This document shows positions 44,451 to 55,720 of a DNA stretch of 64,000 nucleotides, one piece after another. A program made the translations under genes and the position numbers. The stretch comes from Phylloscopus collybita (taxonomy: Eukaryota; Chordata; Aves; Passeriformes; Phylloscopidae), in contig JAJNNQ010000077.1 in the NCBI GenBank assembly GCA_027886175.1, positions 3,348,001-3,412,000 of the forward strand, read 5' to 3'. Within the stretch, counting starts at the first letter, position 1, and each line of letters starts with the position of its first letter. The notes beneath the pieces are model-generated. The model had not been told where the DNA came from, searched no databases, and saw only the letters and a program-made list of their open reading frames with translations.

Positions 44451-45613
44451 TTACAATAAAACTGAAAGACATGCTTCGGGCCTATTCTGGGGCAGAATAG
44501 TTTTTGCCCACCACTTTTGATTTGCAGGCAGTTTTGGCTGTTCTTGGCCTGCGAGCTCTGTATGGCTGACTTCTGAGGTTGTAGGGATTAAACCATTGAG
44601 AGCCTTTAAAACTAGGTAGCAAAGAATTCCAAACGCCAACTGAATTAAAAACAAGACAAGAAAAAACAACAGGATTTTAAAAGGAAACACAAACACAAAG
44701 CATATTAACAGTCTGAGATCTGCCAGAAGTAACCCTGTCTTCTCTTTCCGGTGGTGTCTTCTTTTTGGAGTGACGGTTGCTTGCTTCCCATTATCTTCCA
44801 TTGGTGCTGGGTTTTTGGGAACAAAAGGTTTCACCCACTTTTGGGGTATCCAGCCTGGGCCCAAGGGGGTGGATACACACGCGTAGCCACATCCCCTGGT
44901 CACGAGCTCATAGGGACCTTTGATCTCCCAGGTTTCTGGGTCCCTAATCAAAACTGGTGGGTGCTGTGACAGCTTAAACTGATTACTGCTGTTAAAGTGA
45001 CGTACCACTGGAGGACTCCTGTTTTCAAATGAACAATTTAGAAAGTTAATGGAAACATGGCTTTGCAGAGATTTTGTGTTGGTGACATCCATGCTGTGGA
45101 ACTGTCTTGCCCAGCCAGGACCTTTTTGAGCATCTGGTGAGCACGCCCGACCACAGCTTGGCCTGTGGGGGAGTGGGGGATGCCTGTTATATGTTCCATT
45201 CCCCACTGCTGGACAAACTCGAGGAATTCCTTGCTTTTGTATGCTTGGCCATTGTCAGTTTTGATTTTCTTAGGGATCCCCAGTAATGAAAAGGCTTGCA
45301 TGAGATGTTTCTTGGCATGTGCAGCCATTTCTCCTGCATGGGTAGAGGCATAAACTGCGTTTGAATAGGTATCAATGCTCACATGCACATATTTTCGGTG
45401 GCCAAAACTAGGAATGTGTGTGATGTCTGTCTGCCACTCCTGGCAGCTTCCAAGCCCTCTGGGGTTAACCCCCATTGTAGGGGAGTTTTTAGAAGAACAA
45501 GGCCACAATCTATTGATAGGAAGTTTGAGCAATCCTTGCTATCAGGGAACAGTAGGGGTTCTTGTACTGTGCCTGCTGTGTACTCTGCTGCTCCTACATT
45601 GCCTTGAATTAGC
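44451..45613 (-). pseudogene. ERV pol integrase remnant plus hydrophobic tail, copy 2
   Basis: Inverted paralogue of 2,872-4,044. The premature stop of copy 1 is absent here. However, the catalytic Glu is replaced by Gly in the PTGQAVVGRAH motif, and frameshifts break the N-terminal zinc region and the join near 45,050. The frame 44,451-45,206 (251 codons) links the integrase C-terminal domain (DPETWEIKGPYEL) to a hydrophobic tail of about 40 residues and then runs to the polypurine tract. This suggests that a deletion has fused pol to the end of env. It is non-functional by the missing catalytic residue. Confidence 0.85.
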
Positions 45614-45631
45614 AAAAAAGTAGCAAGTGTA

Positions 45632-46640
45632 ATAACTCATTGGTCCTTCTCACACATGCTTCCCTTCAGAAGCTGAAGACATGTAACAACTTGTTGTACC
45701 TTCTCATAGATGCTGAAGACAGAAATGCCGATCATAAGACAGTGTGAGTTTGCAAAAAATAAATTAGAAGCCTTAGCTATGAATACAGTATAAAAGGGTT
45801 TATTGTTAACTTTAGCATAGTTTGTACAATTTTAGAAAAGCCTTTTGTTTTAGAATGTATCTTTCTCGTAGTTGTGATAGGAGTTTCTAGGGCAGCTATA
45901 GCCTCTGCCTAGAGACTTTTTTATTGGTTCTTTCTTGTCTCATCCCCTCTGTCATGCATAATTTCCCTCTTGTCCATAATGGAATCCTTATCTCTAAGGT
46001 CCAAGAGTTCCAGCCACTAGCTTAGCTGGACTCTTCTCAGGCCACCCCCAAACCTGTGTTGGATTTGTTAGAATTTAAGTGTCTTAGTTTGGCATGTTGT
46101 ATTTGGATTGTTTTATTGGATTGTGTGATTTTGTACCCACCCCAAAATATGTAGTACAAAACGCCCTCCAGATCAGGCTTGGAATCTCTCTCCAGAGGCA
46201 CCAGCCTGGAGGCTGGGGGTTCCCCTGACCCCCTCCCCCCTAAATAAAGCCTCTGTTCCCTGGAAGCCTCAAGAGAGTCCCCTCTTTTTCCATCCCAGCC
46301 ATAGCAGTGTGAGCCAACTGCCTGAGCCGAGACCCCACAAAACTGTCTTGCTGGAACGTGCCAGAGCAGCCGGGGGGCCCAGGCTGACCATCGAGCTGGG
46401 CCAGAGCCAGGCACGAGCCCCAGCAAGACAGAACAAAGAAGATTTTGCTGCCAAAAGACATGAACCAATGAGCAATCATTTAGGGTGCTTGAATATGAGA
46501 TTTTAACCAATCAACAATTGTTTAGCTGTGCCTGCTTTTACTCTGTAACCACATAAATATAGGGAATAAAGAATAAATTAGGAGATCAAACCTAATCATA
46601 TTGATGCCCGTTTGATTCTCTGCTCCTTCCTTGTAACGGT
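45632..46640 (+). mobile_element. LTR type 1 interrupted by a younger solo LTR
   Basis: Candidate start TGTAATAACTC, with CCAAT-like boxes (AACCAATGAGCAATC, AACCAATCAACAATTG), a TATA-like ATAAATATAGGG and GAATAAAG near 46,560. The end is near CTTCCTTGTAAC, where minisatellite begins. The inner 45,743-46,425 is a nested insertion. The uninterrupted paralogue is 2,545-2,860. Confidence 0.7.
45743..46425 (+). mobile_element. Young solo LTR, 683 bp, with 6-bp target duplication
   Basis: It begins TGTGAGTTTGC and ends GAGCCCCAGCA. It is flanked by AGACAG at 45,737-45,742 and again at 46,426-46,431. TATAAAA lies near 45,790 and TAAATAAAGCC (AATAAA) near 46,243. The paralogous site in copy 1 (2,744-2,749, opposite strand) has a single CTGTCC and no insert. 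The clean ends and empty site make this an unambiguous insertion after the duplication. Confidence 0.9.
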
Positions 46641-47636
46641 TTCCATGGGTCCCCACAGTGTCACAGTGGCCCCTTGCTTCCATGAGGCCTTGCAGTGTCA
46701 AAATGATTTCCTTGGTTCCATGGAATGGAACAATGTACAATGAACAATGCACAACTGTGCAATGACACAGTGGCCCCTTGGTTTCATGAGGCCTCAGAGT
46801 GTCACAATGCCCTTCATGATTCCAGATAGTCCTGCAGTGTCACAGTGGTGCCTTGGTTCTTTTGGGCTCCTCAGGATCACAATGGCCCCTTGGCTGCATG
46901 AGGCCCAGCTCTGTCACACTGGCCCCTTGCTTCCATTGGGCCCTGTAGGGTCACAATTGTCCCCCCTTGCTTCCATGAGGCCTTCAGTGTCACAGTGGTC
47001 TCCTTGGTACTGCAGTATTACAATGGACCCTTGGTTTAATGAGGCCCAGCAGTGTCAAAATGACCTAATTTGCTCCAAAAGGTCCTGCAGAGCCCCTTGG
47101 TTCAACGAGACCTCAGAGTTTCATTATGTTCTCCAGCATTCCACGAGTCCCTGCAACGTCACAATGGACCTTTGGTTCCATGGGGTCTCATGCTGTTCCA
47201 TGAATCCTTAGTTCCATGGGGCCCTGCAGTGTCACAATGGACCCCTTGGTTCAATGATGCCACAGAGTGTCGCATTGTCCCTCGGTTCCATTAAGCCCCA
47301 CGGTGTCACTATGAACCCCTTGGCTCCACAGGGCTCTGAAGTGCCACAATGGCCCCTTGGTTCCATGAGATACTGGACTATCAGCAATGGTTCCCTTGCT
47401 CAAACAAGGCCTTGCTGTGTCACAATGGACTCTTGGTTCCATGAAACCTTTCTCTGTCACAATGTACTTTTGATTCCATGAGGTTCCATAGTGTCACAAT
47501 GAACTCCCTGGATCTGCAGTATCACAATGGACCATTGGTTCCAAGTGGCCCTGCTGTGTCAAAAAGGATTTTGGTTTCGTGAGAGTCCAAGGTGTCACCG
47601 TAGACTCCTTGATTCTGTGAGGCCCCACTGTCACCA
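46640..47636 (+). repeat. Minisatellite array, ~37-bp unit, contracted
   Basis: About 27 units on the plus strand. The order of diagnostic units matches 50,790-52,440, but about 750 bp (equivalent to ~51,420-52,170) is missing at about 47,350. It is bounded on the left by LTR type 1 and on the right by LTR type 8. Confidence 0.9.
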
Positions 47637-47965
47637 AATTCCCAAATATCAGACTAAGACTCCTTAACACAAACTTGGTGTTTAAGAGGGCATAATTTAT
47701 TCAGGCTTGAGGTCCAATGTGTGGTAACTCATAACCTTATTTGGATATGTGATTCTAAAACTGTTACTTTTATACAATCACTACGCAAGTATTACAATTT
47801 AGCAATCACCATAAAACCCACCCCAAGTTCCCGATTCACTCTTTGTTTTCTCTATCACTGCACCCTTCAGCCAGATGTCTTCTGCTCTTCCAACCTTGCT
47901 GGGAAAGCAGTCCCTGCATACATTGATTCTGTTCTAAAAGTTCACAGCCACAGTAAAAATGGAAG
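47637..47965 (-). mobile_element. LTR-like segment (type 8), minus strand, first copy
   Basis: The reverse strand has CCTGAATAAATTATG, then about 70 bp ending ATTTGGGAATTTGG at the satellite edge. A diverged second copy is at 52,440-52,785. The 5' end is undefined. Confidence 0.55.
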
Positions 47966-47969
47966 GAAC

Positions 47970-48650
47970 CTTTTTGGTATCAAGCCCAAGGCTGTGTGTG
48001 CCCAGGCAGAGGCAGGCAGGACGCAGAGCTGTCAGCAAAGGAAGGGCCCAGCCAGGTGGGGCAGCCGCGGGTGACGACAGCCTGCAGGGACAGAGGCACA
48101 GGGCATGGACACCGTAGGACAGCCTGGGCTGCACAGGCCACAGGGATGGGCAGCAGCTGCAAGGCCCTGACACAGCCAACTCCTGCAGCACTTGGGCCAT
48201 GGCTGCTGGCCCTGGGCCTGAGCCAGCAGGAGGGGACAAGTGACCCTTGCAGGCCTGCAAGGGCCTCATGGCCTCCTTGTCCCTGCTCAGCAGCCTGGCA
48301 GGGGCTGCCCCATGGTGCTGCCCTTGGCATTGCACATCCCCACATGCCAGTGGCCTGGGAAGAGGCCTGAGCAAGGAGGGAGGGACAGGATCTGCCTTGG
48401 CAGGGGCTGGGGCTCAGGCCTTGGCCCTTTGCATTCCTGAAGCACATCCAGGTTTGCTCAGCTCCAGAGACACCTTTGCCTTGTCCCCACCTTTTGTCCC
48501 CACCTGTCCTCACTGCCTGCAGTGTTCTGCTCTACCTGGAATCTGGAGAAACTTTCTCAGTTGTGTTTCTCAGTGGGACCCATTAAAACTTCAAGAAACT
48601 TCAGTGTTTCCATCTCACTTTGAGTTCTTGACAAGTTTTTTGAACTTCTG
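47970..48650. repeat. GC-rich tandem-duplicated block, first copy
   Basis: From about 47,975 to 48,400 it is almost identical to 52,790-53,215. The 124-codon frames in the two copies differ at only two residues. The flanking LTR and the 3' part are more diverged. It ends in the module GTGGGACCCATTAAAA shared with 7,150 and 53,380. No domain, no gene called. Confidence 0.8.
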
Positions 48651-48654
48651 AAGT

Positions 48655-48850
48655 CCATCTAATTGACCACAGAAGAATTGAAAACTTAATTTTATTCCCA
48701 GGGGCTTTTTTTGTTAAGTTGTTTTGAACAAATGTTAATGAGCAATTCTCACTGAATTCCTTAACTGGAGAGCTCAAGAAAGAAGAGGCCTCTGGAAAAG
48801 TAAAATTTACCAGCAGCCTCCAAGGGGCTGAGGATCCATCCCCATCAGAG
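48655..48850 (-). repeat. Dispersed ~190-bp module, minus strand
   Basis: Third member of the family at 20,855 and 24,340. Confidence 0.75.
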
Positions 48851-49611
48851 CAGCAAGGAACAGCAATGGGCACAGCTTTCTGGCTGCCCCAGCTCTGGGA
48901 TGGGCCCTGGGCCTGCAGCAGGAGCAGCTCTGCAGGGCCCCAAGGCCGCGGCTGTTGTGCTGGCCTGGGCAGATGGGATGGCAGCAGGGGCTGCAGAGCT
49001 CTCAGGAGCTGAGGGAGAGGGCAGCAGGGCACCCAGGGAGCCTGGTTTTCCCTTGGGCCAGCACCTTGGCCATGGCTGGGGCTGAGCCCTGTGGGAGCTG
49101 CAGCTGCTGCTGTGCCCTTGCCAGGGGCTGAGGCCGTGGGGCCCCTGGCCAGAGCAGCCTGGCCTGAGCAGAGCTGTGGGGCCAGAGGCGGCTGGGCCAT
49201 GCTGGGGAGAGGCCCTTGGTGCTGCAGAGAGCTCAGGGCAGCTGGCAGAGCTTGCAGGGAGCTGGGCTGGGCTGAGAGAGCCTGGCACAGACACCATCAG
49301 TGTCCATCTCAGCCTGGGTGACCCTGCAGGGGCCAAGAAAAGCACCCCAGGCTGCACAAGTTCTCTGTGTGTGAGCTGAGCTTGTGACCCCTGGAGTCCT
49401 CCCAAGTGCTGGGGCTGCACCTGCAGCTCCAGAGGAGATGGGACAGATGGGAGCAGAGACAAAGAATTCCTGCTGGGTTCTTTATTGTGGTTTGCTATAC
49501 AGGTGACCTGGATCCATATGTAGAGGAGGCGTTTTGTGTCAAATAACACTGGAAGAGTGACAAGAAGAATATTTTTAAGCTCAAAATATTTCTTGCATAA
49601 TACAGAATAAG
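48851..49611. other. GC-rich block, then AT-rich end; no gene seen
   Basis: Stop-poor frames of 67-234 codons on both strands without domains up to 49,450, then ordinary sequence. Confidence 0.4.
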
Positions 49612-49635
49612 AAAAAAAAAAAAAAAAAAAAAAAA
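49612..49635 (+). repeat. Poly(A) run, 24 bp
   Basis: A pure A run. Birds have few poly(A)-tailed retroelements and nothing upstream looks like a processed transcript, so it is treated as simple repeat. Confidence 0.9.
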
Positions 49636-49739
49636 GGACACATGATCAGAAGAGCATCTGAGATTTTCAGAGGATGAGAGACTTCTTGATGTTCCAGTGG
49701 TCAAACCTGTTCAAATCCTTTCCTCAGGACTTCCTTGAG

Positions 49740-50590
49740 ATGAGAGGTGACCAGCAGAGACCAAGGCCAGCCACAGCTCTCTGTCCTGGCAGCTTTTGTC
49801 TGGGTGAACCCTTGCATAGAGGGCATTTTTCCGGAGTAGTATCAATTTTGGCTGTGGGCACCTGGAAAGACAGTTGATTCTTTTCCATAGGAAGGAAAGC
49901 ACAGAGCCCCTCAATTGTCCAGGGGCTGATGAGAGACAGCCCTCAACATTCCAAGATCAGCTGGACCTTGCAGGTGGCCTCTGGGAGGCCAAACCAGCAA
50001 GACCTGTTCCATCTCCCCCTGCTTCCATGAGGCCCTGTAGTGTCACAATGTTCTCCTTGCTTCTGAGGTGTCACAATGGCCCCTTGGTTCCATGGGGCCC
50101 CACAGTGTCACCATGGTCTCCACAGGAAGGAAAGCATGGAGCCCCAGTGTTTCAGGGGCTGATGAATGGCAGCCACCAGCAACCAAGGCCAGCCAGAGCT
50201 GTCTGTCCTGGCAGCTTTCATCTGGGAGCAATGGGATAAATATCTTGGATTCCCTATCTCAGATATATGGAAATTTGAGGGCAGAATCCCAATTTCAGCC
50301 ATGAGTGCCTGCATGAGAAGGCCAGTTCTTTCCCATACGAAGGAAAGCACAGAGCCCCAGCATTTCCAGGACAGATCAGAGGCGATCACCAGAGGCCAAG
50401 GTGAGCCAGACCTGTCTGTCCTGGCAGCTTTAGTCTTGGGGAAACCCTTGCATACACTGAATTTTGGAGAAGTACCCTTGCATACAGTGAATTTTGGCCA
50501 TGGGTGCCTGGGTAGGAGGGATGGTTCTTTTCCATAGGAAGGAAAGCCCAGAGCCCCAGGGTTTCAGGGGCACATGAGAAGAGACCCCCA
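49740..50590 (+). repeat. ~200-bp repeat, three units, interrupted by minisatellite
   Basis: Units near 49,745-49,945, 50,130-50,370 and 50,380-50,590 share GACCAAGGCCAGCC, CTGTCCTGGCAGCTTT and CCATAGGAAGGAAAGC. Between the first and second units, 50,020-50,125 consists of units of the ~37-bp minisatellite. The third unit has an internal duplication of CCCTTGCATACA. No other copy occurs in the window. Confidence 0.85.
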
Positions 50591-50639
50591 ACATGCAGAG
50601 GTCAGTTGAGCCAGTCAGGCCCAGCCAACCAGACCTGTT

Positions 50640-52440
50640 CCCTGTTCCCTTGCATCCATTGGGCCCCACAGTGTCAAAATGGTGGTGTCACATTGGATCC
50701 TTGGTTCTACAAGGCCCTGCTGTGTCACACTGTCCCCTTGTTTCCACGGGGCCCCAGTGTCACCATGGTCCCTTGGTTCCATGAGGCCTTGCAGTGCCAA
50801 TATGATTTCCTTGCTTCCATGGAGCTGCACAATGAGACAGTGGCCCCTTGGTTCCATGAGGCCTAAGAGTGTCACAATGGTCTCCATGATTCCAGACAGT
50901 CCTGCAGTGTCAGAGTGGTGCCTCAGGAACACAATGGCCCCTTGGCTGCATGAGGCCCAGCTGTGTCACACTGGCCCCTTGCTTCCACTGGGCCCTGTAG
51001 GGTCACAATTGTGCCCCCTTGCTTCCATGAGGCCTTCAGTGTCACAGTGGTCTCCTTGGTACCACAGTATCACAACTGACCCTTGGTTCAGTGAGGCCCT
51101 GTAGTGTCAAAATGGTCTCCTTGGCTCCACAAGATCCTGGAGAGCCCCTTGGTTCAATGAGGCCTCAAAGTTTCATCATGGTCTCCAGGATGCTACAAGG
51201 CCCCACAATGTAACAATGGACCTTTGTTTCCATGAGGTCCTGTGCTGTTCCATGAATCCTTAGTTCCATGGGGCCCTGTAGTGTCACAATGGACCCATTG
51301 GTTCAATGGTGCCACACAGTGCGACAATTGTCCCTTGGTTCCATTGAGCCCCACAGTGTCACTATGGACCCCTTGACTCCCCAGGGCCCTGAAGTGCCAC
51401 AATGGCCCTTTGGTTTCCCAGGGCCTCAAAGGGTACAAATGGCCTCCAGGGTTTCATGAGGCCCTGCTGTGTCACAATGGACCTTTGGTTCCATGATGTC
51501 CCACAGTGTCACAATTGTCTCCTTGGTTCCACGGTGTCAAAATGGACCTTTCATCCCATGGACACCCACAGTGTTCACTGCAGCCCCCTTGATTCCATGA
51601 GGATCTGTCATGTTATAATGGCCCCTTGGTTCCAGTATGTCCCAAAGTGTCAGAATGGTTTCCACTGCTCCATGAGGCCCTGCAATGTCACTGTGGTCCC
51701 CTTGGTTCCACAGGGCCCCAGAATGTAACAATGGATTCTTGGTTCCATGAGGTTCCTCAGTCACAATGGCTCCTTGGCTCCATGTGGCCAAGCTGTTTCA
51801 TAATGGCTCATGGTTCTGTGAGGCCCAACAGAGTTGCAATGGACCCCTGGTTCCATGAGACCTTGCTGTACCACAATGGAGTTTAGGTTCCAGGAGATTT
51901 CATACTGCCAACAACAGTCTCCTTGGTTCTGCAGTGTCACCATAGACCCTTGGTTCCAGGACGTGCGACAGTATAACATGGTCACTTTGGTTCTGTGAGG
52001 TTCAGCAGTGTCTCAATGACCTCCATGGTTCTACAAGGCTTTGCTGGGTAAGAATGTCCCCTTTGGTTCCACAAGGCCCCACAGTGTCACCATGGTCTCC
52101 TTGGATCTGCATTGTCACGATGGACCTTCCATTCTCTGCAGCCCTGCTGTGTCACAGTGATCCCTTGGTTCCATGAGTTTCTGGACTATCAGCAATGGTT
52201 CCCTTGCTCAAACAAGGCCTTGTTGTGTCAAAATGGACTCTTGGTCCATGAAGCCTTTCTCTGTCAAAATGTACTTTGGATTCCATGAGGTTCCAGAGTG
52301 TCCCAATGGTCTCCTTGGATCTGCAGTATCACAATGGACCATTGGTTCCATGTGGCCCTGCTGTGCAAAAAAGGATTTTGGTTCCATGAGGGTCCAAGGT
52401 GCCACAGTAGGCTCCTTGGTTCTGTGAGGCCCTGTTGTTA
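50640..52440 (+). repeat. Minisatellite array, ~37-bp unit (about 48 units)
   Basis: Plus-strand array, the fuller version of 46,640-47,636 and, inverted, of 255-2,545. Its right edge abuts the 3' end of the minus-strand LTR type 8. Confidence 0.92.
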
Positions 52441-52785
52441 CCAAATCTCCAAAATATCAGAATAAGACTCCTTAACACTAATTTGGTGTTTAAGAGGGCA
52501 TCACTTATTCAGGCTTGAGGTCCAACCTGTGGTAACTCCTAACCTTACATTGACATGTGATTCTAAAAGAGTGTTATTTATATACAGTCACTACACATGT
52601 ATTTCAATTGCTCCATTACCATAAAACCCATCCGAACTTTCCAGATTTAGTCCTTGCTTTTCCTGTCACTGCAGTCTCCAGCCAGATGTCTTCTTCTCTT
52701 CCAACCATCCTTGCTGGGAAAGCAGGCCCTGCATGCCTTGTTCCTGTGCTAGAAGCTCACAGGCACAGTAAAAATGGAATGAACC
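52441..52785 (-). mobile_element. LTR-like segment (type 8), minus strand, second copy
   Basis: Paralogue of 47,637-47,965 with roughly 10-15% differences by eye, more diverged than the GC-rich block that follows it. Confidence 0.55.
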
Positions 52786-53450
52786 CTTTTGGTATCCAGC
52801 CCAAGGCTGTGTGTGCCCAGGCAGAGGCAGGCAGGACGCAGAGCTGTCAGCAAAGGAAGGGCCCAGCCAGGTGGGGCAGCCGCGGGTGACGACAGCCTGC
52901 AGGGACAGAGGCACAGGGCATGGACACCGTAGGACAGCCTGGGCTGCACAGGCCACAGGGATGGGCAGCAGCTGCAAGGCCCTGACACAGCCAACTCCTG
53001 CAGCACTTGGGCCATGGCTGCTGGCCCTGGGCCTGAGCCAGCAGGAGGGGACAAGTGACCCTTGCAGGCCTGCAAGGGCCTCATGGCCTCCTTGTCCCTG
53101 CTCAGCAGCCTGGCAGGGGCTGCCCCATGGTGCTGCCCTTGGCATTGCACATCCCCACATCCCAGTGACCTGGGAAGAGGCCTGAGCAAGGAGGGAGGGA
53201 CAGGATGTGCCTTGGCAGGGGCTGGGGCTCAGGCCTTGGCCCTTTGCATTTCTGAAACACATCCAGGTTTGCTCAGCATCAGAGACACCTTTGCCTTGTG
53301 TGTCCCCATCTGTCCTCACTGCCTGCAGTGTTCTGCTCTACCTGGAACCTGGGGACACTTCCTCACTCGTGTTTCTCAGTGGGACCCATTAAAAGTTAAA
53401 GAAAGTTTGGACTTTGATTTGGAGTTCTTGAGAAGTTTTTTGAGCACACT
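52786..53450. repeat. GC-rich tandem-duplicated block, second copy
   Basis: See 47,970-48,650. The first ~420 bp are nearly identical, then the copies diverge. The 3' end continues into the OR3 5' flank. Confidence 0.8.
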
Positions 53451-55699
53451 CTGAGGGACTGAATCTGATGTAAACAGCACCAAAACCCCAAGAGATTAAT
53501 TAAAGTCCTTGTGCAATGTCTTTACTGCTGAGTTGCATCAGTATCCTGGCAATCAAGAAGAGCTTCAAAAAGACATTTCTCTTGCTGAGCTGCCCCTCTC
53601 CCAGCTCAGCAGAGCTGAGGGCACTGTCTGCAGGTTCCTGAGAGCAGTGAAGGAGACAGAGGCTTAAAGAAACTGCAAGGACAATTCTGAACTTCTTCAT
53701 TTAGAAATCGTCACCACTTCTGACACAATCAGTCTCTGGCTGCAGGGATCTCCTCAAGCTGACCCAGGACAGGACTGAGGTGACTGTAAGGATGGCTCTG
53801 CTGCCCTTTCTGCTTTGGGGGAGGATGTGCTCCAGAGCAGGGCTGCCCTGGGCACCGTCAGAGGGACAGGGCAGGATGGCTCCTGCTGCCAGGGACGGCT
53901 GCAGGGGCTGAAGCTGGGGCTGCAGCCAGGGCTGCCAAGGGCTGTCCTGCACAGCAGCTCCTGCAGCCCTCAGGGCTCTTGGCCAGCCCAGGGCATCTGC
54001 CACCTGCCAGGGGCAGCTCTCAGCCTGCCTGGGAGCTCCCCATGGATGCTGGAGGGGAGCAGTGGGTGCAAGGAGTGACTCTTGCCAGGGCAGGTCCTGC
54101 TGCTGCTGCTGCTGTGGAGAGGGTGCTGTGTGTGCCAGGGCTGCTCAGAGCTCCAGCTCATGCCCAGGTCATTTCTGAGGGGACTTTTCATGAGCTCATT
54201 CAGGGCAGGAATTTCCTGCTTGGGTCTCTGCTTTCCTGAATCTGTGCTCCCACTTTTCCCTGGCTCAGCTTGGTGGCAATGGAAACTCAGCTGTGCAGGG
54301 CAGAGCAGGGCCTGAGGCTGTTAAAGCATCACACTGAGCATTCCTGGGAAGCTCAGCAAGTGCCTGCAGCTCCCCAGGCTCCAGATGCATGCAGCATCAG
54401 CTTTCCATGGTGCCCAGGCCTGGGGGAGCTGTTCTTTAATGCCTGCAGCCAGGAGCAGCTGCAGGGCAGAGCTGGCCCAGGGGCTGGGCTGGGCTCTGGC
54501 AGCTGTGGCAGGGAAGGAGCCCGGGCCCACAGGAACAGCTCGGGCTGGGACAGCTGCAGCAGCAGAGCCCTGGGCAGGGAGGGAGGGAGGCAGTGCTGAG
54601 GGCAGCCCTGCTGCTGCTGCTGCTGCTGCTGCTGCAGGGGAGGTGTGGCAGCTGCCAGCCCTGCCCTGCAGGGCAGACACTGGCCTGAGCAGCACAGCTG
54701 CTGTGTCCCCTGGCAGCCAGCACAGCCCTCAGCCCGGGGGCTGGGGGCCCTCAGTCCCCTCCTGGGCCGGCAGAGCAGCTCCAGAGATGAAGGGCATCTC
54801 TGCTGCCATGTGCCCATTGCCTGCTGCCCAGGGCCTGAGGGCCACTGTCCTGCACTGCTGCTGCCTGCACTGCAGGGGCTGGGCAGGGCTGGGCAGGGAA
54901 AGGCTTTTCCTCAGGGCCCGGCTCTCTCTCTCCTTGCCTTGCCCAGCTGCTGCTGCCATTGCTGAGGGGCTCTCTGGGAATGGCACTTCCAGCTGCAGGC
55001 TCAGGCCCAGCCCTTGGGCTCCTCCTGCTCAGGCTGAGCACAGCAGTGGGGTGTCCCAGCTCCCTCTGCCTGGGCAGCTTGGGCAGGGCAGGCTGGCAGG
55101 CTGGGAATGAGCTGACTCTCCCTGACTTTGGGAAAAGCAGGAGCCACTTTGTGTGCCAGGGATCCCTCTGCTCTCAGCAGTGTCTCCTGCCTTTCCAGGG
55201 AAACACGGGAGTGGAACTCAGAAAGGTGCCAGTCCAGGGCAGCTGGGAACAGGAGAGAGGGACAGAGCAGCTCCCCTCAGTCTGCACTAAGGCTCAGACA
55301 ATCCTCCTGCCTCACTGGACTCTCTGTTCTCCCCAGGTGCAGCAGAATCTCCCCTTCTGCCTCCTGCAATCCCCATCCTTTCCCCTGGCAGATTCTGTGC
55401 CTTAGGAGCAGATTGTTTGTCCAAGTTCAAATACCAGGACTGGCCCCTGCCCTCACTGTTCTCTTGCACTGACTGGGGGTCAGGGCTGACTCCCAGGTGT
55501 CCTGCAGGTCAAGGTCTGGCTCCTGATACAATGTTGGCCCGCAGCAATCCAGGTCTCCAGCAACCAAAATGAAAGAGATCTCTGGGACATAAACAAGGGG
55601 GCGGTATTTAGTGGTATAGAATGCTCTGTGAGAAAGGGCTTTGACTTTTCTGTCAAAAACCTCCCTTCTAATGTCACTGTCTTTCCTCCTTCCTCAGGT
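53451..55699. other. 5' flank of OR3
   Basis: 53,451-54,240 is a diverged relative of 7,210-8,030 upstream of OR1. The rest is GC-rich and stop-poor with a (CTG)9 run at 54,608-54,634. Open frames of 100-241 codons on both strands lack domains. No gene is seen. A candidate splice acceptor (CTTTCCTCCTTCCTCAG, ending about 55,698) precedes the OR3 coding exon. Confidence 0.55.
54608..54634 (+). repeat. (CTG)9 trinucleotide run
   Basis: Nine perfect CTG units in the GC-rich OR3 upstream region. Confidence 0.95.
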
Positions 55700-55720
55700 T
55701 AAAATTTCCAATCACAGCAA

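Noticed and set aside
47996..48370. 124-codon frame nearly identical in the tandem block (also 52,811-53,185)
   Set aside because: Explained by recent homogenisation of GC-rich DNA. Several overlapping frames are equally conserved.
54385..55110. 241-codon frame upstream of OR3
   Set aside because: CTG-repeat and GC-rich composition, no domain, overlapping frames open on both strands.
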